Below, piece by piece: positions 1 to 5,402 of a stretch of DNA of 6,240 nt. The position numbers and the translations under genes are program-made. Position 1 is the stretch's first letter. Each line of letters starts with the position of its first letter. The notes beneath the pieces were generated by a model. The model saw only the letters and a program-made list of their open reading frames with translations, searched no databases and was not told where the DNA came from. This DNA comes from an uncultured Selenomonas sp. (GTDB taxonomy: Bacteria; Bacillota; Negativicutes; Selenomonadales; Selenomonadaceae), in contig CALYVJ010000115.1 in the NCBI GenBank assembly GCA_945494195.1, forward strand, positions 1-6,240, written 5' to 3'.

Positions 1-131
1 TCAAGCACAAACTGGCCAGCATGGGCGTCGATTATGCCAAGTATCAGCAGGCTAAGAAAATCGACGACAAGGTCAAGGCTAAAGAAGAAGCGTCCAAGAA
101 ACGCGCCAAAGACAGAAAAGCAAAGAAATAA
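1..131 (+). CDS. 3' end of an unrecognised gene with a Lys/Ala-rich C-terminal tail
   Basis: A reading frame open from the left edge (first full codon at base 3) ends at a TAA at 129-131, giving 42 visible residues. They begin KHKLASMGVDYAKYQQ and continue into a strongly basic stretch rich in Lys, Ala, Glu and Arg that ends DRKAKK. The tail looks like a charged helix and could be a coiled coil or an RNA- or ribosome-binding extension, but that is inference from composition only. A strong plus-strand terminator starts 13 bases after the stop, which supports this being the true end of a gene and its transcription unit. It converges on ftsW. I cannot assign a family from this fragment. Confidence 0.7.
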   Translation, partial: KHKLASMGVDYAKYQQAKKIDDKVKAKEEASKKRAKDRKAKK

Positions 132-144
132 ATAGCGAAAACAC

Positions 145-182
145 AGCGCCCCACTGGCTGGTTAGTCAGTGGGGCGCTTTTT
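145..182 (+). terminator. Intrinsic terminator of the plus-strand gene
   Basis: A perfect 12-bp GC-rich stem is formed by AGCGCCCCACTG (145-156) and CAGTGGGGCGCT (167-178), with a 10-base loop. The T run begins at 178-182 and is followed after GCC by another five Ts. It lies 13 bases after the stop of the plus-strand gene. On the minus strand the same hairpin is followed only by GTGTTTTC, so it may back up termination of ftsW transcripts but is mainly oriented for the plus strand. Confidence 0.93.
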
Positions 183-207
183 GCCTTTTTCGATGCGTAA
201 TTCACGA

Positions 208-248
208 TAAAAAAAGACCAATGGCTCTTCCCGCGAGTCATCGGTCTT
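208..248 (-). terminator. Intrinsic terminator of the ftsW operon
   Basis: Read on the minus strand, AAGACCGATGACTC (248-235) pairs with GAGCCATTGGTCTT (227-214) around the 7-base loop GCGGGAA. One G-T wobble and one A-C mismatch occur in the 14-bp stem. A run of seven Ts follows (A run at 209-215 on the plus strand). It lies 14 bases beyond the ftsW stop codon. Together with the hairpin at 145-182 it separates two converging transcription units. Confidence 0.9.
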
Positions 249-262
249 CGTATTGCTGATAT

Positions 263-1450
263 TTATTTTACCAGATGCAGGGAAGGGCGTTCGTCCCTGT
301 CCTGTTTCTCTTCATCCGAATTGGATTGCTTCGAGGCAAACTTAGGCTGTGGCTTGTGCCCATGGTCGCAGATGTTCAGCAGGATTCCCATGGCAATCAT
401 CGTAACCAGCAGGGACGACCCCCCATAGCTGATAAAGGGCAGGGGTACACCAACGACGGCAAACATGCCACCGACCATGGCCATATTCGCCAGGGCCTGT
501 CCCAGAATGAGCAGCATGATCCCCGTAGCCAAGATCTGTCCAAATTCATCCTCCGCCCGGTTGGCAATGCGGACACAGAAAAAAATCATTAAAGCAAAGA
601 GCAGGAAGACCATCAGCGCCCCGACATACCCGTGTTCCTGACAGAAAATCGCGAACGCAAAGTCGGTATGTGCCTCGGGCAGGTATTCGTACTTGCTGAC
701 GCCATCGCCAAGTCCCATACCCCAGAAACCACCCGAACCAATAGTCGACAAGGACTGAACGGTCTGATAGCCGATCCCCTGCGCATCGGACCAAGGATCG
801 AGCATGATTCGAATCCGATTCAGCCGATAGGGCTGAAGGAAAATCAAGCCCACAACACCAGCCAAAACCACAGCCCCCAAGCGAACGATTTTCATGACGT
901 TCATCCCGGCTACCACGGCCATGATAAGCGGCACACCGCAAATAATTGCCGCCGTTCCCAAATCTGGTTCCAACTCCGTAAGACCGGCCATGACCGCGAT
1001 AATACCATACTGCAGATTGACGACGGATATCTCTTTGCCCCGTTTGATCTGGCTGGCCAGGACTGCCGCAGCCAGCATCAAACTCAAGAGTTTGGCAAAC
1101 TCCGCCGGCTGGAACGCGATAGCACCAACACCCAGCCAACGCTTAGCACCATTAACGCTGTTTCCCACGACAAGAACCGCTGCCAAGGACAACAGCATCA
1201 CCATCAACAGCATCGGCATCCAGTTGCGCCAGCGCCGGTAATTGATGCGCCGGCAGATGACAAAGGCTATCAAACCAACGACCAGCCAGATGGTATGACG
1301 AATCAAAAAATGATACGGTGTCTCATAATCGATTGTCGACAGGACGAAGCTGGAACTGAAAACATTAATCGTCCCCAAAACAAGGAGGATAATCATGATG
1401 ACGATGATGGGTTCTGCATCATTGCTCCACAAGGTCTTCCTTATCCGCAT
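263..1450 (-). CDS. ftsW: FtsW-type SEDS peptidoglycan glycosyltransferase
   Basis: This 395-residue polytopic membrane protein belongs to the SEDS family (FtsW/RodA/SpoVE), which polymerises lipid II into glycan strands together with a partner class B penicillin-binding protein. The sequence shows about ten hydrophobic segments between residues 14 and 360. It carries the family signatures NGAKRWLGVG (100-109), FQPAEFAK (113-120), EPDLGTA (161-167), LPEAHTDFAFA (257-267) with the catalytic aspartate expected at D263, and GVPLPFISYGGSS (334-346). The C-terminal 35 residues are hydrophilic and charged, probably cytoplasmic. The EAHTDF context and the length fit FtsW better than RodA, but SEDS paralogues are hard to separate without a tree, and the gene sits outside a mur/fts cluster. 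The ATG start is supported by AAGGGGG 7 bases upstream. It lies 12 bases after trmB and is the last gene of the operon. Confidence 0.92.
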   Translation of the reverse strand: MRIRKTLWSNDAEPIIVIMIILLVLGTINVFSSSFVLSTIDYETPYHFLIRHTIWLVVGLIAFVICRRINYRRWRNWMPMLLMVMLLSLAAVLVVGNSVNGAKRWLGVGAIAFQPAEFAKLLSLMLAAAVLASQIKRGKEISVVNLQYGIIAVMAGLTELEPDLGTAAIICGVPLIMAVVAGMNVMKIVRLGAVVLAGVVGLIFLQPYRLNRIRIMLDPWSDAQGIGYQTVQSLSTIGSGGFWGMGLGDGVSKYEYLPEAHTDFAFAIFCQEHGYVGALMVFLLFALMIFFCVRIANRAEDEFGQILATGIMLLILGQALANMAMVGGMFAVVGVPLPFISYGGSSLLVTMIAMGILLNICDHGHKPQPKFASKQSNSDEEKQDRDERPSLHLVK

Positions 1451-1457
1451 GATATTG

Positions 1458-1464
1458 CCCCCTT
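1458..1464 (-). promoter_or_regulatory. Ribosome binding site of ftsW, overlapping the trmB stop
   Basis: On the minus strand AAGGGGG lies 7 bases before the ftsW ATG (1448-1450). Its first two bases are the last two of the trmB TAA (1463-1465), so ribosomes finishing trmB are delivered onto the ftsW start region. This supports the chosen start and suggests translational coupling. Confidence 0.75.
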
Positions 1465-2113
1465 ACGGAAAGATAACCTCACAGCGGTTAATCTTCTCAC
1501 CAAAACCACTGAACTTGCGTTCATACTCGGTCATGATGTTGTCAGGACGGTTCTCGGCATGAAGGTCAAACGAAACATCCCGGACCGGCAGTTTTGCTTC
1601 CTCGAACTGCTCCAGCGAAAAATCGAAGAGTGGACGGTTATCCGTCTTGAAGTGAAGCTCCCCTGGCTTCTTCAGCAATCGGCGGTATTTCTCCAAAAAG
1701 CCCACATGAGTCAAGCGGCGTTTCGCATGGCGTTTCTTTGGCCATGGATCACAGAAGTTGATGTAGAACCGGTCTACCTCATCTTCCGCAAAAATGTTTT
1801 CGATATTGTTGATATCAAAAACGAGCAGACGCACATTGGTAAGTTCCTTTTCCGCAATCTTCTTGGCAGCGGAATAGAGCACATCCTGCTGTGCTTCAAT
1901 ACCGATGTAGTTGATATCGGGATTGCGCTCAGCCAGCTGGCTGATAAAATCGCCTTTCCCCGTACCAAGTTCTACATGAAGCGGTGCCTGGCGGCCGAAA
2001 ATCTCCGCCCATTTGCCCTTTTTCTCTTCACCAATCTCCTGATCGCGGCTGATGACAAACGCATCAAATTCGTGGATTGCTTCATCCACCCAGGGTTTTC
2101 TTCTTAAACGCAC
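1463..2113 (-). CDS. trmB: tRNA (guanine-N7)-methyltransferase TrmB
   Basis: A 216-residue cytosolic enzyme that transfers a methyl group from S-adenosylmethionine to N7 of guanine-46 in the tRNA variable loop. The SAM-binding motif I is visible as VELGTGKGDF (47-56), followed by GIEAQQDV (71-78) at the end of the second strand. The TrmB signature NFCDPWPKKRHAKRRLT (119-135) and the substrate-binding segments KTDNRPLFDFS (156-166) and TEYERKF (195-201) are all present. Length and motif order are typical for the single-subunit bacterial enzyme, and nothing looks missing. The start is a GTG at 2111-2113, chosen because AAAGGAG lies 7 bases upstream and because the next residues (RLRRKPW) fit the usual TrmB N-terminus. 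It is the middle gene of the regulator-trmB-ftsW operon. Confidence 0.96.
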   Translation of the reverse strand: MRLRRKPWVDEAIHEFDAFVISRDQEIGEEKKGKWAEIFGRQAPLHVELGTGKGDFISQLAERNPDINYIGIEAQQDVLYSAAKKIAEKELTNVRLLVFDINNIENIFAEDEVDRFYINFCDPWPKKRHAKRRLTHVGFLEKYRRLLKKPGELHFKTDNRPLFDFSLEQFEEAKLPVRDVSFDLHAENRPDNIMTEYERKFSGFGEKINRCEVIFP

Positions 2114-2120
2114 AATCTTG

Positions 2121-2127
2121 CTCCTTT
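2121..2127 (-). promoter_or_regulatory. Ribosome binding site that fixes the GTG start of trmB
   Basis: On the minus strand AAAGGAG is followed by the 7-base spacer CAAGATT and then GTG (2113-2111). It falls in the 21-base gap between the regulator's TAA and trmB, so the two genes are probably cotranscribed. Confidence 0.85.
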
Positions 2128-2134
2128 ATCCTCG

Positions 2135-4051
2135 TTATTTCTTCTCCAGACCATATTTCTTGAGGTAACGATAAAGCGTAACACGGCTGACATTCAAAAG
2201 GTTAGCCAGACGGCTGACATTGCCGCCGGCTGCCTGCCAAGCCTTGACGAATACTTCTTTATCTTCTTTCCATTTGTTGTCGGGTTTGACATCGCCCATC
2301 AGGCTGATGTTAGCCGGTCCGATTTCCGCGCCCGGTGTATTGAAGAACGCATACTCCAGTACGCTCTGCAGCTGCTTGATGTTGCCCGGCCAATCATATT
2401 CTTCCAAGACTTTCTCCGTCTGCGGCAGAATGCGCTTCGACTCCATCTGGTGCTGTTCAGCCAGCTCCCCGATGATATGACGCGCCAGTGCCGGGATATC
2501 TTCCCGGCGGCTTCTAAGGGCCGGTACACGAACCACGCTGCGGCTCACGATATCATAAAGTTCACGGGCAAAGAGTCCACGCTCCGTAAGGCGTTTGAGG
2601 TCACTATCGCAAGCCGCGATGATGCGAACATCAATGGAACGCTCGACGGACTCGCCCACGCGGCAAGCCTTGCCTTCATCTAAAGCACGTGCCAGCTGCT
2701 GGGCGATATTCTTCGGCATCTTCTCAATTTCGTCGAGGAACAACGTACCGCCCGAAGCCAGCTCCAGACGCCCCTGATGGCTGACCTCCGAATTCAGCAT
2801 GACGCCGAAAAGCTCCTGTTCGAGAAGTTCCGGCGTGGCATCACCACAGCGAAGCGTGATAAGCGGTCCAGCGGCGCGGGAACTTGCCTGATGGATACCA
2901 TGGGCCATGCGCTGCTTGCCAGTACCCGCCTCACCCTGGATCAGCACGTGATGATGATTCTTGGCGACGCGGGCAGCCTTGTTGCGGACACTCTGGAAAG
3001 TCGAACCGTCACCGACCATGGAGTTGAGGCTGTATTTTGCCGTGTATCCAGCGGCATGTGCCACCAGCGTGCGCAAATCTTCAATCGGCATGGAAACGAC
3101 GACAACGCTCTGAACCGCCTGATCTTCATCACGCTCCAACGGCACCACCGTCGTAATATCTTCATAGGTTTTAGCCGGCGTAATCCAAGTAACTTCTTTG
3201 TTATAGGACGGTACCCCGCGGAAGCCCTTGTAGATTGGGGTATGCTGATAATTCATAATGACATCGTTGAGGTTGGACGTATGACGGCCAGCCTCATTCT
3301 TCTTGGCACCGATACCCTCAAGACGCGTATGGCCGAGTTGGTTTGCATAAGCCACCTCACCCCCTGGCATGACATGATAAACCGCAAAGGGCGTTGCATC
3401 GAGGATTGCTTCCTCGGCCTTGATGCGCATTGCCTCAGTCAAATGCTCCTCCAGCGCAGTCTTCATGGTCAGCAGCAAGGAAATGACTGCATCCTGCGGC
3501 ATGGCAATCTGTTCCATCGATACCAGTGTGATAATGTAATGGAATTCTCCATTGACCTTTACTGGCGCCGAGCAGGCATCACCAAGCTGGCATTCTTTTA
3601 CCCACATCTCCGGTCCGAACATCCAGAACGGCGTCTGATGCTCATAGGCAATACTGATGGACGACGTGCCGACCTCTTCTACACCGACGCGGGTTCCTTC
3701 GATTTCTCCCGGCGTCATCTGGTAGAAGGGCAGCGAATAGCTCTTGAGTACCGTGCAGTCTGCATCAACGAGCAGCAGACTCAGGTTGTACTCTTGAAAG
3801 AATTCGCGAATTCCCTCGCTGAGCTTGCTCAAGTAATCAATCGCATCGCGGTGCTTATTCTGCAGTTCCAGGAATTCCTCCTTGGACAGCTTGTGCTCCA
3901 CTTCCATTTTCTCGCGATTGATGGCAAGGCTCTGGCTCTTTTTCCAAGACTCAGCCACCCAGGGATGGACGTTCGGGTCAAGTATCCCCTCTTCCGTGAA
4001 TTTCTGATAATAATCTTCTAGTTTGCTTCTGCTGCGATGTTCTCTAATCAT
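2135..4051 (-). CDS. AcoR-like GAF-PAS-AAA+-Fis transcriptional regulator lacking the GAFTGA loop
   Basis: A 638-residue cytosolic regulator with the layout of AcoR-type enhancer-binding proteins. Residues 29-80 carry the SW-containing N-terminal segment typical of that group. A GAF-like sensor (about 85-200) includes GVEEVGTSSI and a CSAPVKVNGEF stretch, and a PAS-like domain covers about 213-325. The AAA+ domain (about 344-575) has Walker A GEAGTGK (373-379) and Walker B GGTLFLDEIE (434-443). WPGNIKQLQ (554-562) closes it, and a Fis-type helix-turn-helix follows (about 597-636, AAGGNVSRLANLLNVSRVTL). Between ELFG (413-416) and GRLELA (427-432), where sigma-54 activators carry GAFTGA, there are only ten unrelated residues. 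Sensor I reads AACD rather than AATN, and the arginine-finger region reads GLFARELYDIV. It is therefore probably not a normal sigma-54 activator, and a sigma-70-acting, TyrR-like mode is a reasonable inference. The ligand is unknown. The ATG has AGGAGG 7 bases upstream. Confidence 0.9.
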   Translation of the reverse strand: MIREHRSRSKLEDYYQKFTEEGILDPNVHPWVAESWKKSQSLAINREKMEVEHKLSKEEFLELQNKHRDAIDYLSKLSEGIREFFQEYNLSLLLVDADCTVLKSYSLPFYQMTPGEIEGTRVGVEEVGTSSISIAYEHQTPFWMFGPEMWVKECQLGDACSAPVKVNGEFHYIITLVSMEQIAMPQDAVISLLLTMKTALEEHLTEAMRIKAEEAILDATPFAVYHVMPGGEVAYANQLGHTRLEGIGAKKNEAGRHTSNLNDVIMNYQHTPIYKGFRGVPSYNKEVTWITPAKTYEDITTVVPLERDEDQAVQSVVVVSMPIEDLRTLVAHAAGYTAKYSLNSMVGDGSTFQSVRNKAARVAKNHHHVLIQGEAGTGKQRMAHGIHQASSRAAGPLITLRCGDATPELLEQELFGVMLNSEVSHQGRLELASGGTLFLDEIEKMPKNIAQQLARALDEGKACRVGESVERSIDVRIIAACDSDLKRLTERGLFARELYDIVSRSVVRVPALRSRREDIPALARHIIGELAEQHQMESKRILPQTEKVLEEYDWPGNIKQLQSVLEYAFFNTPGAEIGPANISLMGDVKPDNKWKEDKEVFVKAWQAAGGNVSRLANLLNVSRVTLYRYLKKYGLEKK

Positions 4052-4058
4052 AGCTCAG

Positions 4059-4064
4059 CCTCCT
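4059..4064 (-). promoter_or_regulatory. Ribosome binding site of the regulator gene
   Basis: A consensus AGGAGG on the minus strand lies 7 bases (CTGAGCT) before the ATG at 4051-4049, which fixes the regulator's start. Confidence 0.9.
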
Positions 4065-4084
4065 GTTAATCCTCTATTTCCTTA

Positions 4085-4100
4085 TCCGGTCTCGTCCGGA
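4085..4100 (-). repeat. Short inverted repeat in the predicted leader of the regulator operon
   Basis: TCCGG and CCGGA form perfect 5-base arms around a 6-base spacer, about 25-40 bases downstream of the predicted transcription start and some 35 bases upstream of the regulator's ATG. The same CCGG core recurs in the arms at 4175-4183 and 4209-4217. It could be a weak leader hairpin or a protein site; with arms this short it may also be chance. Confidence 0.35.
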
Positions 4101-4131
4101 CTTCTCTCGTTTCGTAAATATCGTAACTTAC

Positions 4132-4160
4132 ATTTTACCAAGCATCACGCTATCATGCAA
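4132..4160 (-). promoter_or_regulatory. Predicted extended -10 housekeeping promoter for the regulator-trmB-ftsW operon
   Basis: On the minus strand TTGCAT (4160-4155) is separated by exactly 17 bases from TAAAAT (4137-4132), which is preceded by TGG, giving an extended -10 element. Five of six -10 bases match TATAAT, and the -35 matches the first three bases of TTGACA. Transcription would start near 4125, leaving a leader of about 75 bases. No sigma-54 GG/GC -24/-12 element was seen here, consistent with housekeeping sigma control of this operon. Confidence 0.7.
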
Positions 4161-4174
4161 TTCTTTTTGTCCTC

Positions 4175-4217
4175 TTTTCCGGTAAAATCTGTAAATTTGG
4201 CTAGCCAAACCGGAAAA
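4175..4217. repeat. Nested inverted repeats, candidate operator or activator site
   Basis: Perfect 9-base arms TTTTCCGGT (4175-4183) and ACCGGAAAA (4209-4217) are separated by 25 bases. Within the spacer, sharing base 4209 with the right arm, is the perfect 14-base palindrome TTTGGCTAGCCAAA (4196-4209). The block lies 15 to 57 bases upstream of the -35 element of the regulator promoter and just past the acetyltransferase stop codon. No T run follows on either strand, so it does not look like an intrinsic terminator. A binding site for a dimeric regulator, possibly the adjacent Fis-type protein acting on its own promoter, is an inference from position and symmetry. Confidence 0.6.
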
Positions 4218-4239
4218 CTTCAAATAATCGCCGATGCGG

Positions 4240-5385
4240 TCAAATCTTGATAAAAATACGGCGACGATACAGGTATTCTGCCCCCCCCCACCAGCAGCTG
4301 CACCAAAGGACCGTAAACAAGAAAATACTAAAGGGGATTCCCCCGATTCCCTTGACTGTCCTGCTCCACAGCCACGGAAAAAGTGCCGCCTCCGGCGAAG
4401 GCAGCAACCATAACAGCGTAAGTGCTGCGCCAGTCAACATATAAATCAAAATGGGATTCATGCCAAAAACGCGGAAGGGGTGGAGGCAAAAAGACGACAG
4501 CTTCGGCATAAGCAAAAACAGAGCTTGCAAGAAAAGCGCCAACAGCATAAAGGCACTGCTGGTAAAGAGTACGTAAGGAGCCGTCCACAACGGTTTGCTT
4601 ATGATATCCACCTGGTTCCAAATGACACCTGCCCCTGCCAGTACCAAACCATAGCTTAGCAGATGCAGTAGTGCCTCCGGCGTTCCCTCCAGCAATATCC
4701 GCCCGACAAGCATCCCCAAAAGCATCGACGCCGTGCAGGCAATTGTCCCATAAAGTCCTTCCGGATCAAAAGCTGCCCCCATATAGCAATGGGCCGTTCC
4801 CGGAATAACCTGATCGATGGCTGAACTGATATTGTCCGCCTGAGCAAAGGGATCATCTGGCGAGAAACAATGGAACCCCACCGAGGAAACCAGCAACAGG
4901 AAGAGGGCTGCCATAAACAAATCGATTTGCGTATGCAAGACACGCCCCAGCACCATCCCCACTGCGTAAACCATCGCCAAGCGCTGTAAAACGCCAAAGA
5001 GCCTTCCCTGCCCCCATAGATCCGACCAAAGCGAAACATGCACGGACTCCGGCAGTAAAAGGTGCTGGAAGAGGATCGGCATCACGTTGTATAAAATGCC
5101 CAGCAAAAATAAAATCCCCGCCCGGTGCAGCACCTTACCGAACATCTCCGGCCACCAGTCCCGCTCATGCTTTTGCAGCCAGATGGCCGCCGCCGCCCCC
5201 ATGGCAAACACAAATCCTGGAAAAGCCATATCGGCAAATGATATTCCCTGCCACTCGGTGTGCAGCATCCAGGGATATGCCTGGTCAAAATCCGGCACCG
5301 CATCTACCATAATCATACATACAATCGCCAGTCCCCGAAGCACGTCGAGAGATTCCAGCCGCTCTTTCTTTGCCTTGATCCGCAT
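4240..5385 (-). CDS. HGSNAT-like (DUF5009/DUF1624, COG4299) membrane acyltransferase
   Basis: A 381-residue polytopic membrane protein resembling the catalytic region of heparan-alpha-glucosaminide N-acetyltransferase and its bacterial relatives, which are thought to pass an acetyl group across the membrane onto an amino sugar. Visible family features are RLESLDVLRGLAIVCMIMVD (9-28) at the first membrane segment, LHTEWQGISFADMAFPGFVF (41-60), FGVLQRLAMVY (130-140), FDPEGLYGT (206-214), GMNPILIYML (308-317) and the C-terminal YRRRIFIKI. By analogy with the human enzyme, H42 is the likely active-site histidine. Length is normal for bacterial members. The acceptor is unknown; a cell-envelope glycan is plausible. 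A GAGG ribosome site lies 7 bases before the ATG and overlaps the end of the upstream PAS/GGDEF reading frame, indicating cotranscription. A nine-G run lies 14 codons from the stop. Confidence 0.87.
   Translation of the reverse strand: MRIKAKKERLESLDVLRGLAIVCMIMVDAVPDFDQAYPWMLHTEWQGISFADMAFPGFVFAMGAAAAIWLQKHERDWWPEMFGKVLHRAGILFLLGILYNVMPILFQHLLLPESVHVSLWSDLWGQGRLFGVLQRLAMVYAVGMVLGRVLHTQIDLFMAALFLLLVSSVGFHCFSPDDPFAQADNISSAIDQVIPGTAHCYMGAAFDPEGLYGTIACTASMLLGMLVGRILLEGTPEALLHLLSYGLVLAGAGVIWNQVDIISKPLWTAPYVLFTSSAFMLLALFLQALFLLMPKLSSFCLHPFRVFGMNPILIYMLTGAALTLLWLLPSPEAALFPWLWSRTVKGIGGIPFSIFLFTVLWCSCWWGGAEYLYRRRIFIKI
4281..4289. repeat. Mononucleotide C9/G9 tract inside the acetyltransferase gene
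   Basis: Nine consecutive Cs on the plus strand, read as G9 within the codons TGG GGG GGG GCA (W-G-G-A, residues 366-369). The present length keeps the family's YRRRIFIKI ending in frame. Loss of one G would replace the last dozen residues and keep the frame open through the intergenic region to a TAA near 4127. Gain of one G would give a slightly longer, different tail. This is a potential slippage (phase variation) site. Confidence 0.85.
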
Positions 5386-5392
5386 CCAAAAT

Positions 5393-5402
5393 CCTCACCT
5401 TT
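5393..5402 (-). promoter_or_regulatory. Ribosome binding site of the acetyltransferase gene, overlapping the upstream stop
   Basis: AAAGGTGAGG on the minus strand lies 7 bases before the ATG (5385-5383). It contains the TGA (5397-5395) that ends the restored reading frame of the upstream PAS/GGDEF gene. This stop-over-ribosome-site arrangement is typical of adjacent operon genes and supports both the start of the acetyltransferase and the original end of the upstream gene. Confidence 0.75.

Noticed and set aside
632..2107. A 491-codon plus-strand open frame opposite ftsW and trmB
   Set aside because: It runs antisense across two clearly identified genes, its translation is rich in His, Gln, Asn and Asp without any recognisable domain, and it spans the trmB-ftsW junction. 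It is an artefact of codon bias on the opposite strand.
2777..4021. A 414-codon plus-strand open frame opposite the regulator gene
   Set aside because: It is entirely antisense to the regulator, has no recognisable family features and no ribosome site that I could support. The minus-strand protein carries all the conserved motifs.
4105..4140. Possible TyrR-box-like sequence (TGTAA...TTTAC) near the -10 of the regulator promoter
   Set aside because: The arms are separated by eight rather than six bases and match only partly, and the region is AT-rich. The resemblance was suggested mainly by the missing GAFTGA loop, so I do not call it.
4175..4217. Intrinsic terminator for the acetyltransferase gene
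   Set aside because: The 9-base arms enclose a 25-base spacer and are followed by GAGGACAAAAAG on the minus strand, with no T run. The symmetry fits a protein-binding site better.
4023..4250. A 75-codon plus-strand frame covering the intergenic region
   Set aside because: It overlaps the predicted minus-strand promoter, the inverted repeats and the start of the regulator gene. The composition is unlike a real protein and no family was recognised.
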